Positions 1-9,949 of a DNA stretch of 64,000 nucleotides are shown piece by piece. A model generated the notes under the pieces. That model saw only the letters and a list, made by a program, of their open reading frames with translations, made no database searches and was not told where the DNA came from. Position numbers and translations under genes: made by a program. Location: contig NZ_CP107819.1 in the NCBI RefSeq assembly GCF_036346295.1, forward strand, positions 6,386,001-6,450,000, given 5' to 3'. The first letter of the stretch is position 1. The number at the start of each line of letters is the position of its first letter. This DNA is from Streptomyces sp. NBC_00536 (GTDB taxonomy: Bacteria; Actinomycetota; Actinomycetes; Streptomycetales; Streptomycetaceae).

Positions 1-2813
1 TCGACCATGCCGATGGCGCGGCTCGACTCGATGGCGTCGATCCGCTTCTGGACGACCTCCCGGTAAGCGGCAGGCCAGCGTTCGGGGATCTCGGTGATCT
101 GCGTGGACCCGTGCCGCTTGAACCACTCATCGCTGGCCTCGCCGGCTGCTACCCGCCGTGCGAGTACGATCTCGAAAGCGCGCTCACCCAGGGCGAGGTT
201 GGGGATGTCGGCCGAGTCGGGGTCCTCAGAGGCGCGCAGGTCTTCGGGGTTGAGCTTGTAGAGCGAGTAGACCTGCCAGTCCAGCTCCTCCTGAAGGGCA
301 ATCATGCGGGCGCGGGTGGAGTGCCACGTGTCGCGGTCCACCCGGAGTTTGGGAGTGCTAAGGATGGCCCCGTCGGCCAGGCTGGAGGGGCTTGCCGCAG
401 CGAGCTGTTGGGCGAGGCTATCTAGTGCCGTGGCCAGGAGGCTCGGGTACTTGGCAGGCAGCGGGAAATCGGCCACATTGGTGCCATTGAACTGGTAGAA
501 ATCTTCGAACGGAACCGTCGACTGACGTGCCCCCTTGGCGTCGACGGTGCTCCCCTTATTGTGGCACCGCATCTTGAGCCATAGCGCCGCTGTAGAACTG
601 TTGAGCAGGCCAATGAGTTGAATGTGCTGCTCATCGCTGGCATCCTCAGCCAGTTTGATCACCGGTGCAGTCTGCTTGAAGACTTTTCTGTCGCGATCCA
701 ACACGAAATGGTTGTGTGTTGCTACTTCCGCGAACGTTATCGTCCAAGCATGTGTCTTGGGATCCTTGGGGAGCTGATGCCACTGCCACCAGGGGCGAAC
801 GTCACTGAAGTAGGTTCCTCCGGAGAAGGTGGCCCTGTTTCCTAGTTCCGTACGAGAGTGCCAGAGCCAGCGGTTCAGTCGAGCGAACGAGCTGAGCTGT
901 TGCAGATTGCGCTTAACGTCGTACGGGTGGAAGGCGTTGTCCCCATCCAGGAACGCGAAGTCTCGCACCTCGTCGCCCGCAACGAGCCGCCTGACGTATG
1001 CTTCCTCCGCCTGGAACCTGCGGAATGTGCGGGAGACGGCTGTCATCGCGTCGTCAGCGCCCATGATTCCGTAGAACCCAATGCGCGAAACGTCCTGTTT
1101 CAAGACCGCCTGCTTGACTTCGGTGATCTTCTCAAGCATCTCCAGGCCGCCATCTGACAGTACCCAAGGCTGCTTTCCGAAGTAGCGCTCACGCTTCAGA
1201 TCATCAACCGAGACCCATTGGCTAACGGTGCCCGGTTGGTCGATTTGATCGACAATTGCCCTCCAAACCTTTCCCTCTTCGCCGCGATGAGGCGCGGCGG
1301 GCTCCCCCTGGACACTTCGCACCGTGCGAATCGTTGCGGATCGGTGGCTCCCCCCGCGCCGCCTGCCCGCCAGGATGACCGTAGGGGTCCCGTGCCCTGG
1401 AATGTACGCACCTGACGTGTCGATGACCTCCGTCAGCTCCACCTCGTGGCCGAAGAACGTCTCGATCAGTCTTGCACCGAACTCCCTTTTCATGAATGAG
1501 TTCGCCGTGATCTGGCCGACCATGCCGTATCCGCGCCCGCTCTCGGGATCCCCCGCCTTGGCTAGCTCGAAGAAGCGCTGTGCGAACGGCACTGACAGGC
1601 CGTACTTGCCGGCGCAGGCGTCGTACAGCCGCCGGTACAGATCGTTGAGCTTCTTGTCCTTCACTGTGATGTACGGCGGGTTACCGACCACCACGTGGTA
1701 TCGCCCCTGGCGGAGGATCTCAGGGTGCTCGTGCACGTCTTCCGTCACATACTGAAACTCGGCCAGCTCGTCTGTGCCTTCGGCCTCTGAACCTTCGAAC
1801 AGGCTGCCCTGCTGGTGTCGGCGTTTAATTAGCGAGTCCCCGACCGCCACGTGCACTGGCCACTCGTACATCGCGGCCTTCGTCATCGTCCGGACCCCGC
1901 TCGCAGCCATCGCCGCGACCAGCAACCGGAATCGCGCAATGGCTACCGCGAACGGGTTCAGGTCGACGCCGTGCACCGAATTCAGGGCAGCGCGCACGCG
2001 CTCATGAATGTCTCTGCCAGGCTGGGCATCGCCCCACACGCGCACCAGGCGACGAAACGCGCCGAGCACGAAGTGGCCCGATCCGCACGTCGGGTCGATC
2101 ATCTTCAGGCCCTCGTAGCCGAACTCGCGGACCGCCGGGTCCATCGTCCGGTCGAGGATGAACTCCTCCACGAACTCAGGGGTCTGGAGCAGCGCGTACG
2201 TCTTGCGGGCCGCCTCGCTGAGGTCCTGGTACAGGTCGCCGAGGAAGCGGGTGTCCCAGCCCTCAGTGCCGTCCTCGTTCAGCTTGTCGGTGAAGTCGTG
2301 GACCAGCATGCCCGCTTCATCGCGCTCGCGCCAGAACGCGATCAGTTCCCGTGCGCCGTCGTGGGACAACGGGATCTGGAACAGCGGGTTGTGCTTGCGG
2401 TCGAACAGCAACTTGCCCGCCTGGCCGGCCCCCAAGTCCGCGAACGCGCGCTCCAGCCAGCCGCGGAACGTCGGGTCGGCGTCACTCGCCACGTACTCCT
2501 CGTACCGGGCCAGCGCCAGGTCACGACGATCCGGGTCCGGGGCCGTCAAGTACGGCTCCGGGATGAGCTCGTTGTCCTCGCAGAAGCGGACGAAGACCGT
2601 GCCCAGGACCCAGGCCACCGCGACCTGCGTGACCCGGTCGTCCAGCCAGGAGTTCCACGTCGCCGCCGTGCGGCCCAGCTTGCGGGCCTGGTCGTACTCG
2701 GTACGCAGGCGGGTGCCTACCTCGGCAACAGCCTTCACCTGCTTGCCGAGGTCCGTCTCGACCGCCTTGACCTGCTGCTTCAGGTCGTTCAACAGGGCCT
2801 TGCGGTCGATCAC
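1..2813 (-). CDS. pglX: PglX, BREX-2/Pgl adenine-specific DNA methyltransferase (partial, C-terminus beyond left edge)
   Basis: Site-specific N6-adenine DNA methyltransferase of the Pgl (phage growth limitation, BREX type 2) defence system. The minus-strand frame is open from a GTG at 2813 to the window edge, 937 codons; PglX is normally about 1200 aa, so the C-terminal part is missing here. Visible motifs are the AdoMet-binding DPTCGSGHF (about nt 2065-2095) and the catalytic NPPY (about nt 1671-1682), which places it in the gamma-class/Eco57I-like N6-MTase fold. The GTG start overlaps the pglW stop as GTGA (2810-2813), so the two genes are translationally coupled. Family knowledge: in Streptomyces, PglX modifies phage or host DNA and is controlled by the partner kinase PglW. 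Function is confident; the remaining Pgl genes (pglY, pglZ) are not in this window. Confidence 0.93.
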   Translation of the reverse strand, partial: MIDRKALLNDLKQQVKAVETDLGKQVKAVAEVGTRLRTEYDQARKLGRTAATWNSWLDDRVTQVAVAWVLGTVFVRFCEDNELIPEPYLTAPDPDRRDLALARYEEYVASDADPTFRGWLERAFADLGAGQAGKLLFDRKHNPLFQIPLSHDGARELIAFWRERDEAGMLVHDFTDKLNEDGTEGWDTRFLGDLYQDLSEAARKTYALLQTPEFVEEFILDRTMDPAVREFGYEGLKMIDPTCGSGHFVLGAFRRLVRVWGDAQPGRDIHERVRAALNSVHGVDLNPFAVAIARFRLLVAAMAASGVRTMTKAAMYEWPVHVAVGDSLIKRRHQQGSLFEGSEAEGTDELAEFQYVTEDVHEHPEILRQGRYHVVVGNPPYITVKDKKLNDLYRRLYDACAGKYGLSVPFAQRFFELAKAGDPESGRGYGMVGQITANSFMKREFGARLIETFFGHEVELTEVIDTSGAYIPGHGTPTVILAGRRRGGSHRSATIRTVRSVQGEPAAPHRGEEGKVWRAIVDQIDQPGTVSQWVSVDDLKRERYFGKQPWVLSDGGLEMLEKITEVKQAVLKQDVSRIGFYGIMGADDAMTAVSRTFRRFQAEEAYVRRLVAGDEVRDFAFLDGDNAFHPYDVKRNLQQLSSFARLNRWLWHSRTELGNRATFSGGTYFSDVRPWWQWHQLPKDPKTHAWTITFAEVATHNHFVLDRDRKVFKQTAPVIKLAEDASDEQHIQLIGLLNSSTAALWLKMRCHNKGSTVDAKGARQSTVPFEDFYQFNGTNVADFPLPAKYPSLLATALDSLAQQLAAASPSSLADGAILSTPKLRVDRDTWHSTRARMIALQEELDWQVYSLYKLNPEDLRASEDPDSADIPNLALGERAFEIVLARRVAAGEASDEWFKRHGSTQITEIPERWPAAYREVVQKRIDAIESSRAIGMV

Positions 2814-5800
2814 TTGGTGTCTCCCTCGGTTCCGTCCATCACTGCTGCCTTGCTCGGATTCGCGTCCTTGACCCACGAGTCCGGAAGTTCGATCCATTCG
2901 CCCAGGCCTGCCTGGTACGCCACCGCGACCTGGCTGAGCTTCGGCTCCCGCGAAGGGTCGCCCTGCGGGACCAGCAGCCACAGGCCGCGGCCGCCCTGGC
3001 GTGCGGCCTCCGCCAGCCGGTCCAGGACGCCCATCGCGTCGTAGCGGGCGAAGACCGCGGCCTCCGTCAGGAGGACCGGGCCGGTGCCGGTGGCGCGGTC
3101 CAGCAGGTTGCGTACCTGAGGCTCCACCGCACCCCACGCCGTCCGTGCGTACTCCGCGAACTTCACCGCGCCCCGCGAGCCCGCCTCCGCCACGTCCGCC
3201 TTCAGCAGGGTCTCCCACGTCGGCTTCGACCCCTCCGGGGCCAGCGCGTGCATCGCCTCCAGGAAGAGCGCCGTCACCGAGACGGCCTGGGCGCCGATGG
3301 GGTCAGCACCCAGCGCGCGTACCGCTTCCTCCGGGCGGTGGTGGTGCACCGTAAGGACGCGGTAGCCGTCACGGCGAGCCGACGCTGCCAGGCGTTCCCT
3401 CGCGCGGGCGGCGCCCGCCACCACGGCGTCGTCCGCGTAGGGGGTCACCGCCCCCACATCCGTGGCCTGCCGCCACGCACCGGTGGTCAGGTAGCTGGAC
3501 GCGCTGTCCATCCGGGTCGGGAGGTAGCGCAGGGTTTTGGTGTCCGCGCGTGTGGACTCCGTCAGGTCGAAGCCGGCGTCCCGCAGGGCCTTGGTCAGCG
3601 GGCCGGCCGTCGGGAGGTCGTGGGAGAAGCCGCCTCGGGGATCCGGGAGGACCAGTTCCGGGAAGCGGGCCCGGACTCGCTCGTGGACGTCCTCGCCCGT
3701 CACGCCCGGCTGGCGCGCCTCCGGTACGCCCGGGATGAGGCGGACCAGACCGGCCTGGGTCAGCCGCAGGGCGCGTACCAGGGACAGGTCGCGCGGGTAG
3801 ACCTCCAGGCGCGGGGTCGCCGCCGCGTTGAGGGAGGCGGCCGCCGCCAGTTCCACCAGGCGGCGTTCGTCCCATTCCACCGAGCCCGGCGGCGGGGTGA
3901 GGGAACCGAGCTCGCTCAGCACCGTCGTCGCCGTCGGCAGGGTTTCGAGCTTGGCCAGGCGGTCCGCCGTGCGGCCCAGGCGGGTGGCGTAGTCGAGCAG
4001 CCCGGGTGCCGTCGGGGTGTCGGGGGAGTCGTCCTCGCGGACGTCCAGGGCGAGCAGGCCCGCGCCCAGTGCCTCCTCCGTGGCCTTGCGGTTCGGCTGG
4101 TGCTGGAACTCGGCTTCCTCCGGCTCCAGTTGCTCGACCTCCACCACGGCCCGTACGGCGGCGAGCGCCAGCGCACGCCGCTGCTCGCGTTCGGACAGCT
4201 GCGTACCCCGGCGCACGGCGAGCGCGTCGGCGATCTCGGCGGCGGAGGCGACCCGGCCCAGGTCGGAGAGGAGATCCAGGATCTCGGCGCGCAGCGCCCG
4301 CACCGCCGGGTGCTTCTTCCAGCGCTTGCGCTCCTCCTTGAGGAGTTGCGGGATCCGGCCGGCTGAGAGACCGAGTGCGTCCGCCACGTCCTTCTGCTTG
4401 GGCCAGACTCCGATGTCCGGGAGGTCGCCCTGGGCATTGGGGAGGCGCAGGAGCAGGCGCACCGTCTCGACCTTGTTGTGGTTCGAGCGGTTGTTGTTGA
4501 GCTCCGGGACGAAGATCGTGGCCAACGTGTCCAGGCTGATCGCGCGCAGGGCGGAGCCGGTGAGGCCGCCCGCGTCGTCGCCGGTGGCCAGAGTGCTCAG
4601 CAGCGCGGACTCGGTGGCGGACAGCTGGGCCAGTTCTTCCTTGGCCTCGGCCCGGCCCCTCGGGGTGAGCGGCGAGATCGGGGTCTCGCGCAGCCGGTCG
4701 CCCCACTCGCGCTGGCGGCGTTGTACTTCGCTGCGGGTCTTCGCGCCCAGGCCGGGCTGGTTGAGGAGCTTGCGGCGGCTGTAGTCGAGGAGTTCGCCGA
4801 CCGTGGTGACGTGCAGGCCGTAGAGGAACGCCTCGGCGGCCGGGGTGAGGCCAGCCGCCGAGAGGTGGGTGTCGCGGGTCACCTCCGCCGCCCGCTGCTC
4901 GCGCTGCTGCTCGGCCGTAAGCGGTTCGGCGTCCGCGATGACGGGCTGGGCATTGCCGCCCGCAGGGCCCTCGGCTGCTTCCGGGTGGCGGGAGCGGTGG
5001 CTGGACGGCACGGTCTGCGAGGCATCCAGGAAGATCTTCTTCCAGGCGTCCCGCATCGGCTTCAGCTCGGGGAAGCGCCGGGCGGCGTCCCGGGCCAGAG
5101 ACTTCTCGAAGAAGGCGACCAGTGCGTCCCGCACCGCGGGCTCGAAGGCGTCCTTCGCGATGGTGGGGTGCGGGTGGGTCTCCTGGTCCGTCATCCGGGG
5201 CGGAAGGGAGCCGTCGCCCCACTTGGGGAGCTCGCCCGAGGCCATCTGGTGCAGGGTGACGGCGACCGCGTACCGCTCGGCGTGGGAGTCGTAGGCGGTG
5301 CGGGTGAGGGTGCCGATGAAGGGGTCGAGGTAGCCCTCCGTACCGGCTTCGTAGTCCTTCGCCGGGTATCCGGCCAGGGAGAAGTCGATGAGGACGAGCT
5401 CGCGGGTGCGGTTCGGGCGGATGCGGATGGCGATGTTGTCCGGCTTGATGTCGCGGTGCCAGACGCTCTCGCCCTCCAGGAAGTCGACGGCGCCGAACAG
5501 ATAGTCGCCGTAGGCCTCCAGCTGGTCGATCTGGAGCCGGCCGCTCTCGCGCAGCTGGCGGGCGACAGTCTCCTCGCGGCGGCGGGTACGGGTGGCCCCG
5601 GACTCGGCGCCTTCGCCGGACTCGTCGCGCTCGTCACCCACGTACTCGAGAACCAGGACGGTACGGTCGGCGATCTTGATCGGCTCCGGTTCCACGAGCC
5701 GGATGACGCGGGAGTCGGCGCGCAGCCGGCCCATGATCTCGGCCTCGTGGACGAGGATCTCGCCCCGGTTGTCGGAGAGCGCCACCTTCAGGACGGCCAG

Positions 5801-7453
5801 CGGGCGCGTCTTGCGCGCCTCGGCCTCCAGGTCGCGTACGAGGAAGGCGCGGCTGGTCGAGCCGGTGCCCAGGCGGCGCCGGACCTGCCAGCGGCCGCCC
5901 AGCACGTCGCCGGCGACGGCTTCGAGGGGGTCCTTCTCGGGCGCCTCCGGCGCGGGAGGCGCGGCCGGGGTCGTGAGGGCGTCCTCGACGAACTCCAGCA
6001 TCTCCAGGAACTCGTCGACGGTGGAGAGGCGTTGCTCCGGCCGGTAGGCAGTGGCCGCCTGCACCAGCTCGTCGATGTCCTCGGAGAGGCCGTCCACGAG
6101 GGAGCTGGGGCGCAGGCCCTCGCCGGCCTCCAGCCGCGTCAGCAGTTCCGCCTGGCTCGCGGCCGGGGCCTTGCCCGTCACGAGGAGGTAGGTGAGGACG
6201 CCGAGGCCGTAGACGTCGAGGTACACCGGGTCGGCGTTGAGGGCGGTCAGCTCGGGGGCGAGGTACGGGTCGGAGCCCTCGGCCAGGTGCATCGCGGACA
6301 GGGCGGTCGGAGCGAACCGGGTCATGCCCTGCCCGGCGCCGCCGGTGCCGCTGCGCTGCGTGGCGATCTGCCAGTCGGAGATCTGCAGGTGGGGGGAGAG
6401 CCAGGCCGCGTCCTCACCGACGGCCTGTCCCTCGCGGCCCCGGTTGCGCGGCATGACGTGCACGGAGCGGGCGGCCAGCGCCCGGTGGTGGATGCGGCTA
6501 GAGTGCGCGGAGCGCATCGTCTCGGCCAGCTGTCGTATGAGGGCCATGCGGCTGAGGATGTCGAGCTTCTCCCCGTACTGGAGGAGGTACTCGTCCAGGC
6601 GCAGGGTCTGCGGGTGGTAGTCGAAGATCAGGGCGGGGCCCGAGGCGTGCCCGGACGGGTCGTACTGCTTGAGCTGGACGGCACCCGGGTGGCGGAAGCG
6701 GCGCAGTACGGCGGCCTCCCGCCGCGCCGCGCTCTCCACGGACTGCCGGATCGTGGCGTCGGAGCCGCGCTCGCGCAGGTAGATGCGTACGCGGGCCAGC
6801 TCGGGCAGCTCGCTGTGGCGGGCCAGGTAGTCGGCCCAGGTGGGGCCGGAGTCGAAGGACTTCCGGTCCAGCTCGTACGGGCCGACCTTGTACTTGGCGT
6901 TGCTGGGGCGGACGCCGACGCGTTCCAGTGCGGTCTTGATCTCGCGGGAGTCGATGGCAGTGATCCGCCGGCGCTCGTCGCGCGGCGGCTGGTTCAGCAT
7001 CGCGACCAGGTCGGTGACGGTGTAGACGCCGTTCTCGTCGTGGGCGGGGAGCCGCACGCGCAGATCGTCGGCGGTGAAGCAGACGGCTTCCGCGACCCAG
7101 ACGCGCTTGCCGTTCTGGCCCAGCAGGCCGGCGAGCTCCTTCGCCTTCTTGTTGACCAGGTGCAGCGGATTGCCGTGCGGGACCCGGCGGCCGTTGGGCG
7201 TGGTCTGGACCCAGGTGCCGTTCTCACTGGTCAGAGAGCCGTGCCAGTTCTTCAGCTCGATCATGCAGACCCCGCCGGGGGCGATGACGAGGAGGTCGAT
7301 CTCGCGGACGTGACCCGTGTTCGCGGTGAAGGTGAAGTTCGACCAGGCCCGCCACGGATCGGAGTCCGGCAGCTTCTCGCGGATGGACTCCAGACCGCGG
7401 TGCTCGTGGTCGTACTCGGACTCGGTGACCGTGGTCCACCGGCCTTCCCGCAT
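2810..7453 (-). CDS. pglW: PglW, BREX-2/Pgl NERD-domain serine/threonine kinase
   Basis: Multi-domain kinase of 1547 aa, the usual PglW size. Residues about 10-110 form a NERD (nuclease-related) domain, with an EIDLLVI strand followed by IELKNW. Residues about 200-490 form a degenerate kinase fold: the catalytic loop reads HHRALAARS instead of HRDLKPxN, and the DFG position reads SDW. Residues about 515-815 form an apparently active kinase with glycine loop GTGSTS, lysine in AVLKVA, HRDIKPDN and IDFS. The C-terminal half has a helix-hairpin-helix stretch (VGELLDYSRRKLLNQPGLGAKT) and a helix-turn-helix-like stretch (KDVADALGLSAGRIPQLLKEE). The gene overlaps pglX by four bases. Known role: PglW phosphorylates Pgl components and is required for phage resistance. 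The ATG at 7453 has a GGGGGCGG ribosome site, but the GTG nine codons downstream cannot be excluded. Confidence 0.93.
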   Translation of the reverse strand: MREGRWTTVTESEYDHEHRGLESIREKLPDSDPWRAWSNFTFTANTGHVREIDLLVIAPGGVCMIELKNWHGSLTSENGTWVQTTPNGRRVPHGNPLHLVNKKAKELAGLLGQNGKRVWVAEAVCFTADDLRVRLPAHDENGVYTVTDLVAMLNQPPRDERRRITAIDSREIKTALERVGVRPSNAKYKVGPYELDRKSFDSGPTWADYLARHSELPELARVRIYLRERGSDATIRQSVESAARREAAVLRRFRHPGAVQLKQYDPSGHASGPALIFDYHPQTLRLDEYLLQYGEKLDILSRMALIRQLAETMRSAHSSRIHHRALAARSVHVMPRNRGREGQAVGEDAAWLSPHLQISDWQIATQRSGTGGAGQGMTRFAPTALSAMHLAEGSDPYLAPELTALNADPVYLDVYGLGVLTYLLVTGKAPAASQAELLTRLEAGEGLRPSSLVDGLSEDIDELVQAATAYRPEQRLSTVDEFLEMLEFVEDALTTPAAPPAPEAPEKDPLEAVAGDVLGGRWQVRRRLGTGSTSRAFLVRDLEAEARKTRPLAVLKVALSDNRGEILVHEAEIMGRLRADSRVIRLVEPEPIKIADRTVLVLEYVGDERDESGEGAESGATRTRRREETVARQLRESGRLQIDQLEAYGDYLFGAVDFLEGESVWHRDIKPDNIAIRIRPNRTRELVLIDFSLAGYPAKDYEAGTEGYLDPFIGTLTRTAYDSHAERYAVAVTLHQMASGELPKWGDGSLPPRMTDQETHPHPTIAKDAFEPAVRDALVAFFEKSLARDAARRFPELKPMRDAWKKIFLDASQTVPSSHRSRHPEAAEGPAGGNAQPVIADAEPLTAEQQREQRAAEVTRDTHLSAAGLTPAAEAFLYGLHVTTVGELLDYSRRKLLNQPGLGAKTRSEVQRRQREWGDRLRETPISPLTPRGRAEAKEELAQLSATESALLSTLATGDDAGGLTGSALRAISLDTLATIFVPELNNNRSNHNKVETVRLLLRLPNAQGDLPDIGVWPKQKDVADALGLSAGRIPQLLKEERKRWKKHPAVRALRAEILDLLSDLGRVASAAEIADALAVRRGTQLSEREQRRALALAAVRAVVEVEQLEPEEAEFQHQPNRKATEEALGAGLLALDVREDDSPDTPTAPGLLDYATRLGRTADRLAKLETLPTATTVLSELGSLTPPPGSVEWDERRLVELAAAASLNAAATPRLEVYPRDLSLVRALRLTQAGLVRLIPGVPEARQPGVTGEDVHERVRARFPELVLPDPRGGFSHDLPTAGPLTKALRDAGFDLTESTRADTKTLRYLPTRMDSASSYLTTGAWRQATDVGAVTPYADDAVVAGAARARERLAASARRDGYRVLTVHHHRPEEAVRALGADPIGAQAVSVTALFLEAMHALAPEGSKPTWETLLKADVAEAGSRGAVKFAEYARTAWGAVEPQVRNLLDRATGTGPVLLTEAAVFARYDAMGVLDRLAEAARQGGRGLWLLVPQGDPSREPKLSQVAVAYQAGLGEWIELPDSWVKDANPSKAAVMDGTEGDTK

Positions 7454-7773
7454 GTGCCGCCCCCGCTTCGTAGCTTCCTGCTGAAGAGCTGTCCGGCTCG
7501 GCCATCCGGCGGTAAATGCTCTTCGGAGATCCTAACGGTGAGTGGTGACATCAGGGGCAGCTGTGACGAAGCGGGCAGGGTTGCTCCTGCTTGCGGGACG
7601 GGTGTGATCCGGCCGCGTTGCCCAGGTTCTGGCCAAGGGCCACTGCCGTGTTTCCCGGGAGGCGAAGCCTTTCCCTAAGATCACCGATACCGATTGCGGC
7701 CCGACGGACTTCCTTGCCAGGCGAGGACATGCCCCCACCCGCACGAGCTACTCGTGCCCTGGGGGAACCACCC
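7454..7773. promoter_or_regulatory. Divergent intergenic region between pglW and the nuclease-helicase gene
   Basis: About 320 bp without a convincing gene. It separates minus-strand pglW from the plus-strand nuclease-helicase gene, so promoters for both should lie here; I could not pick clear -35/-10 boxes. Its right end carries the conserved hairpin leader listed separately. In-frame upstream codons (TTG 7591, ATG 7729) exist for the right-hand gene but are not favoured, because the same ATG is out of frame in the paralogue. Confidence 0.5.
7732..7765 (+). promoter_or_regulatory. Hairpin leader upstream of nuclease-helicase 1
   Basis: Inverted repeat in the leader. The outer arm CCCCCA (7732-7737) pairs with TGGGGG (7760-7765), and the inner arm GCACGAG (7741-7747) pairs perfectly with CTCGTGC (7751-7757) around a CTA loop. 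The 3' outer arm is the purine-rich ribosome site (GGGGG) 8 nt before the GTG at 7774, so folding would hide it. About 30 nt, including this hairpin, recur with one mismatch in front of the paralogous gene on the other strand (12145-12181), where pairing of both arms is kept. The structural role is inferred. Confidence 0.6.
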
Positions 7774-9888
7774 GTGTCCATGCTCCTGCTGAAGCTTTCG
7801 GCGCAGGACCTGCTCACTCTGCATTCGCGGCGCCACATGGTGCCGCACCTCGCTGCGCGCTGGCGGCACTTCCGGGGCTCGGACGCCTCGGTCACGGAGC
7901 GATCCGCATGGGCGGAGAGCCTGATCAGCCTGGCGAACGACCTGGTCGCCGCCGGCCGTGGGAACGTGGAGATGGTGGTCGAGTGCGCCGCCTCGCTCGC
8001 CGAGGCGGACGGTCCGGATCCCCTGCTCGTCGACGTCGTCCTGGTCGGGCGGCATCCGCACGAACACCGGCCGTCCGTGCAGCTCGTCGAATTGAAGCGC
8101 TGGTCGACGGTGACCAGGATCGAACGGGCCACTGCGGAACTGGTGCACGTGCCGGACTTCGGCGACAAGAAGCACCCTGCGCTGCAGTTGCGCGAGTGCT
8201 ACGAGGCGTTCACGAGCAGCAAGGGTCCCTTCGGGAACGCCGCCTTCGAGTGCGGGGGCTTCACCTATCTCCACAACGCCACGGACGACTCCGTACGTCC
8301 GTTGATCGGTGTGGATGCACCGACGGGTGCGTACGCCCGGGTCTACACGGCCGACCGGCGCGCCCAGTTCCTCGACGACCTCCGGGCGAACTTTGCCGCC
8401 GAGGGAGGGGCCTCGGAAGCGGAGACCATGCTGCGGACCATGGGGCTGCGCAACACTCCGCTGCTGGATGCCATGAACTGGTCCCGAGGCGACGACACCG
8501 TCTTCACCCTGCGCGGACGGCAGAGGGCCGTTGCTGAACAGATCCTGGACGCTGCGTCCAAGGTCCTTCCCGACCCCTACGAGCCCGCTCTGGTTCCCGA
8601 CGAGAGGCGCGTGATCTTCGTGGTGACAGGTGGCGCCGGTACGGGCAAGAGCGCCATCGGCCTGCAGATCAAGGCGCAGCTCGAGGCGCAGGGCCGGACC
8701 GTGAAGTACGCCAGCGGAAGCCGGGCCTTCAACGCGGCCATTCAGGAGCACGTCGGTTATGGCGACAAGGAGTTCAAGGAGACGTTCGTCTACTTCAGCA
8801 AATTCGTCGAGACCCCGGTCCCTCCGCTGGACGTTCTGATCTGCGATGAGGCGCACCGCCTGCGTGACCGTTCGACGAATCGGTTCTGGACGGAGCAGGA
8901 GCGGGAGAAATACGGGAAGGGGCCGCAGGTGGACGAGCTCCTCGACGCGTCCCGGCTGACGGTGTTCTTCCTGGACGAGGGGCAGTCCGTGCGCCCCAAG
9001 GAAGTCGGCACCGTCGCGCTGATCAAGGACGCGGCCGAGCGTCGCGGTGCCGAGTTTCTCGAGTACGGCCTGCGCGAGCAGTTCCGGTGCGGTGGCAGTG
9101 ACGCCTACATCCGGTGGGTACGCACCGTACTCCGTGCGACGGACGAGAAGCCGGAGCCCTGGCGGCCGGACGGGCTGATGCACATTGAGGTCGTGGACAC
9201 CCCGGAGGAGCTCGAACGGATCATCCTGACGGAGGCCCGGGCCGGCGCGTCCGCGCGCATGGTCGCCGGCTACTGCTGGCCCTGGACGGAGCCGGTGGGT
9301 GCCGAGAAGCACCTGGAAGCCGATGTCCGGATCGGTGACTGGCACCGGCCGTGGAACGCGAAGAGCGAAACCTACTGCGCGGACGGGGTGCCGCCTTCGG
9401 ACATCTGGTCCGTCCATCCCAAAGGCCTTGGCCAGATCGGCTGCGTCTACACGGCGCAGGGCCTGGAATGGGACTGGTGCGGTGTGATCATGGGCGAGGA
9501 CATGGTGCGCCGTGGTAACAAGTGGGTGTTCCGCCGGGGCAAGGAGCGCAAAGAAGGCCCGGAGTCGGACATCAAGCGTGTCGAACGGCCCGGTTCGTTC
9601 GACCCGAAGGTCAGCGCCTCCGGCGTGGACGACGACGACTTCGCGCGGCTCGTCCGCCAGGCCTACCAGGTGCTGCTGACCCGGGCGAGCCGCGCGACGG
9701 TCCTGTACTCCACGGACGAGGAGACGCGTGCCTACCTGAAGGCATGGGCAGGGAAGGTGGAGATCCACGGGCTACGGCCCACTTACGGGAACCTCTCGAA
9801 GGAGGCCCGCCCACCCCACCTGCCGAAAGCCAAGGGGAGGCGCAATCGCAAGCGGCGGAAGGGCCCTCCCGACCCGCGACTCTTCTGA
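7774..9888 (+). CDS. Nuclease-helicase 1: PD-(D/E)xK-like N-terminus + DUF2075 (Schlafen-group-3) helicase
   Basis: Protein of about 704 aa. The N-terminal 110 residues hold a PD-(D/E)xK-nuclease-like signature: an acidic strand VDVVLVG, then VQLVELKRW. From about residue 285 comes an SF1-type ATPase of the DUF2075 / Schlafen-group-3 family, with Walker A GGAGTGKS, Walker B LICDEAHR, and a later helicase motif YTAQGLEWDWCGVI. It is paralogous along its whole length to the minus-strand gene at 10275-12137. Start: GTG 7774 is chosen because GGGGG lies 8 nt upstream and the equivalent position is used in the paralogue; ATG 7780 is possible. Location next to pgl genes suggests phage or plasmid defence; the target and the partner proteins are unknown. 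The C-terminal 30 residues are Arg/Lys-rich. Confidence 0.75.
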   Translation: MSMLLLKLSAQDLLTLHSRRHMVPHLAARWRHFRGSDASVTERSAWAESLISLANDLVAAGRGNVEMVVECAASLAEADGPDPLLVDVVLVGRHPHEHRPSVQLVELKRWSTVTRIERATAELVHVPDFGDKKHPALQLRECYEAFTSSKGPFGNAAFECGGFTYLHNATDDSVRPLIGVDAPTGAYARVYTADRRAQFLDDLRANFAAEGGASEAETMLRTMGLRNTPLLDAMNWSRGDDTVFTLRGRQRAVAEQILDAASKVLPDPYEPALVPDERRVIFVVTGGAGTGKSAIGLQIKAQLEAQGRTVKYASGSRAFNAAIQEHVGYGDKEFKETFVYFSKFVETPVPPLDVLICDEAHRLRDRSTNRFWTEQEREKYGKGPQVDELLDASRLTVFFLDEGQSVRPKEVGTVALIKDAAERRGAEFLEYGLREQFRCGGSDAYIRWVRTVLRATDEKPEPWRPDGLMHIEVVDTPEELERIILTEARAGASARMVAGYCWPWTEPVGAEKHLEADVRIGDWHRPWNAKSETYCADGVPPSDIWSVHPKGLGQIGCVYTAQGLEWDWCGVIMGEDMVRRGNKWVFRRGKERKEGPESDIKRVERPGSFDPKVSASGVDDDDFARLVRQAYQVLLTRASRATVLYSTDEETRAYLKAWAGKVEIHGLRPTYGNLSKEARPPHLPKAKGRRNRKRRKGPPDPRLF

Positions 9889-9949
9889 TGCGGAGAATCG
9901 GCACCGGGCAGTGGAGTGGCGGGCTCGCCGGGCCCGCCACCTACCTGCG

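Noticed and set aside
7591..7773. Longer form of nuclease-helicase 1 from TTG 7591 or ATG 7729
   Set aside because: The ATG-containing leader is conserved in the paralogue but out of frame there, so it is unlikely to be coding.
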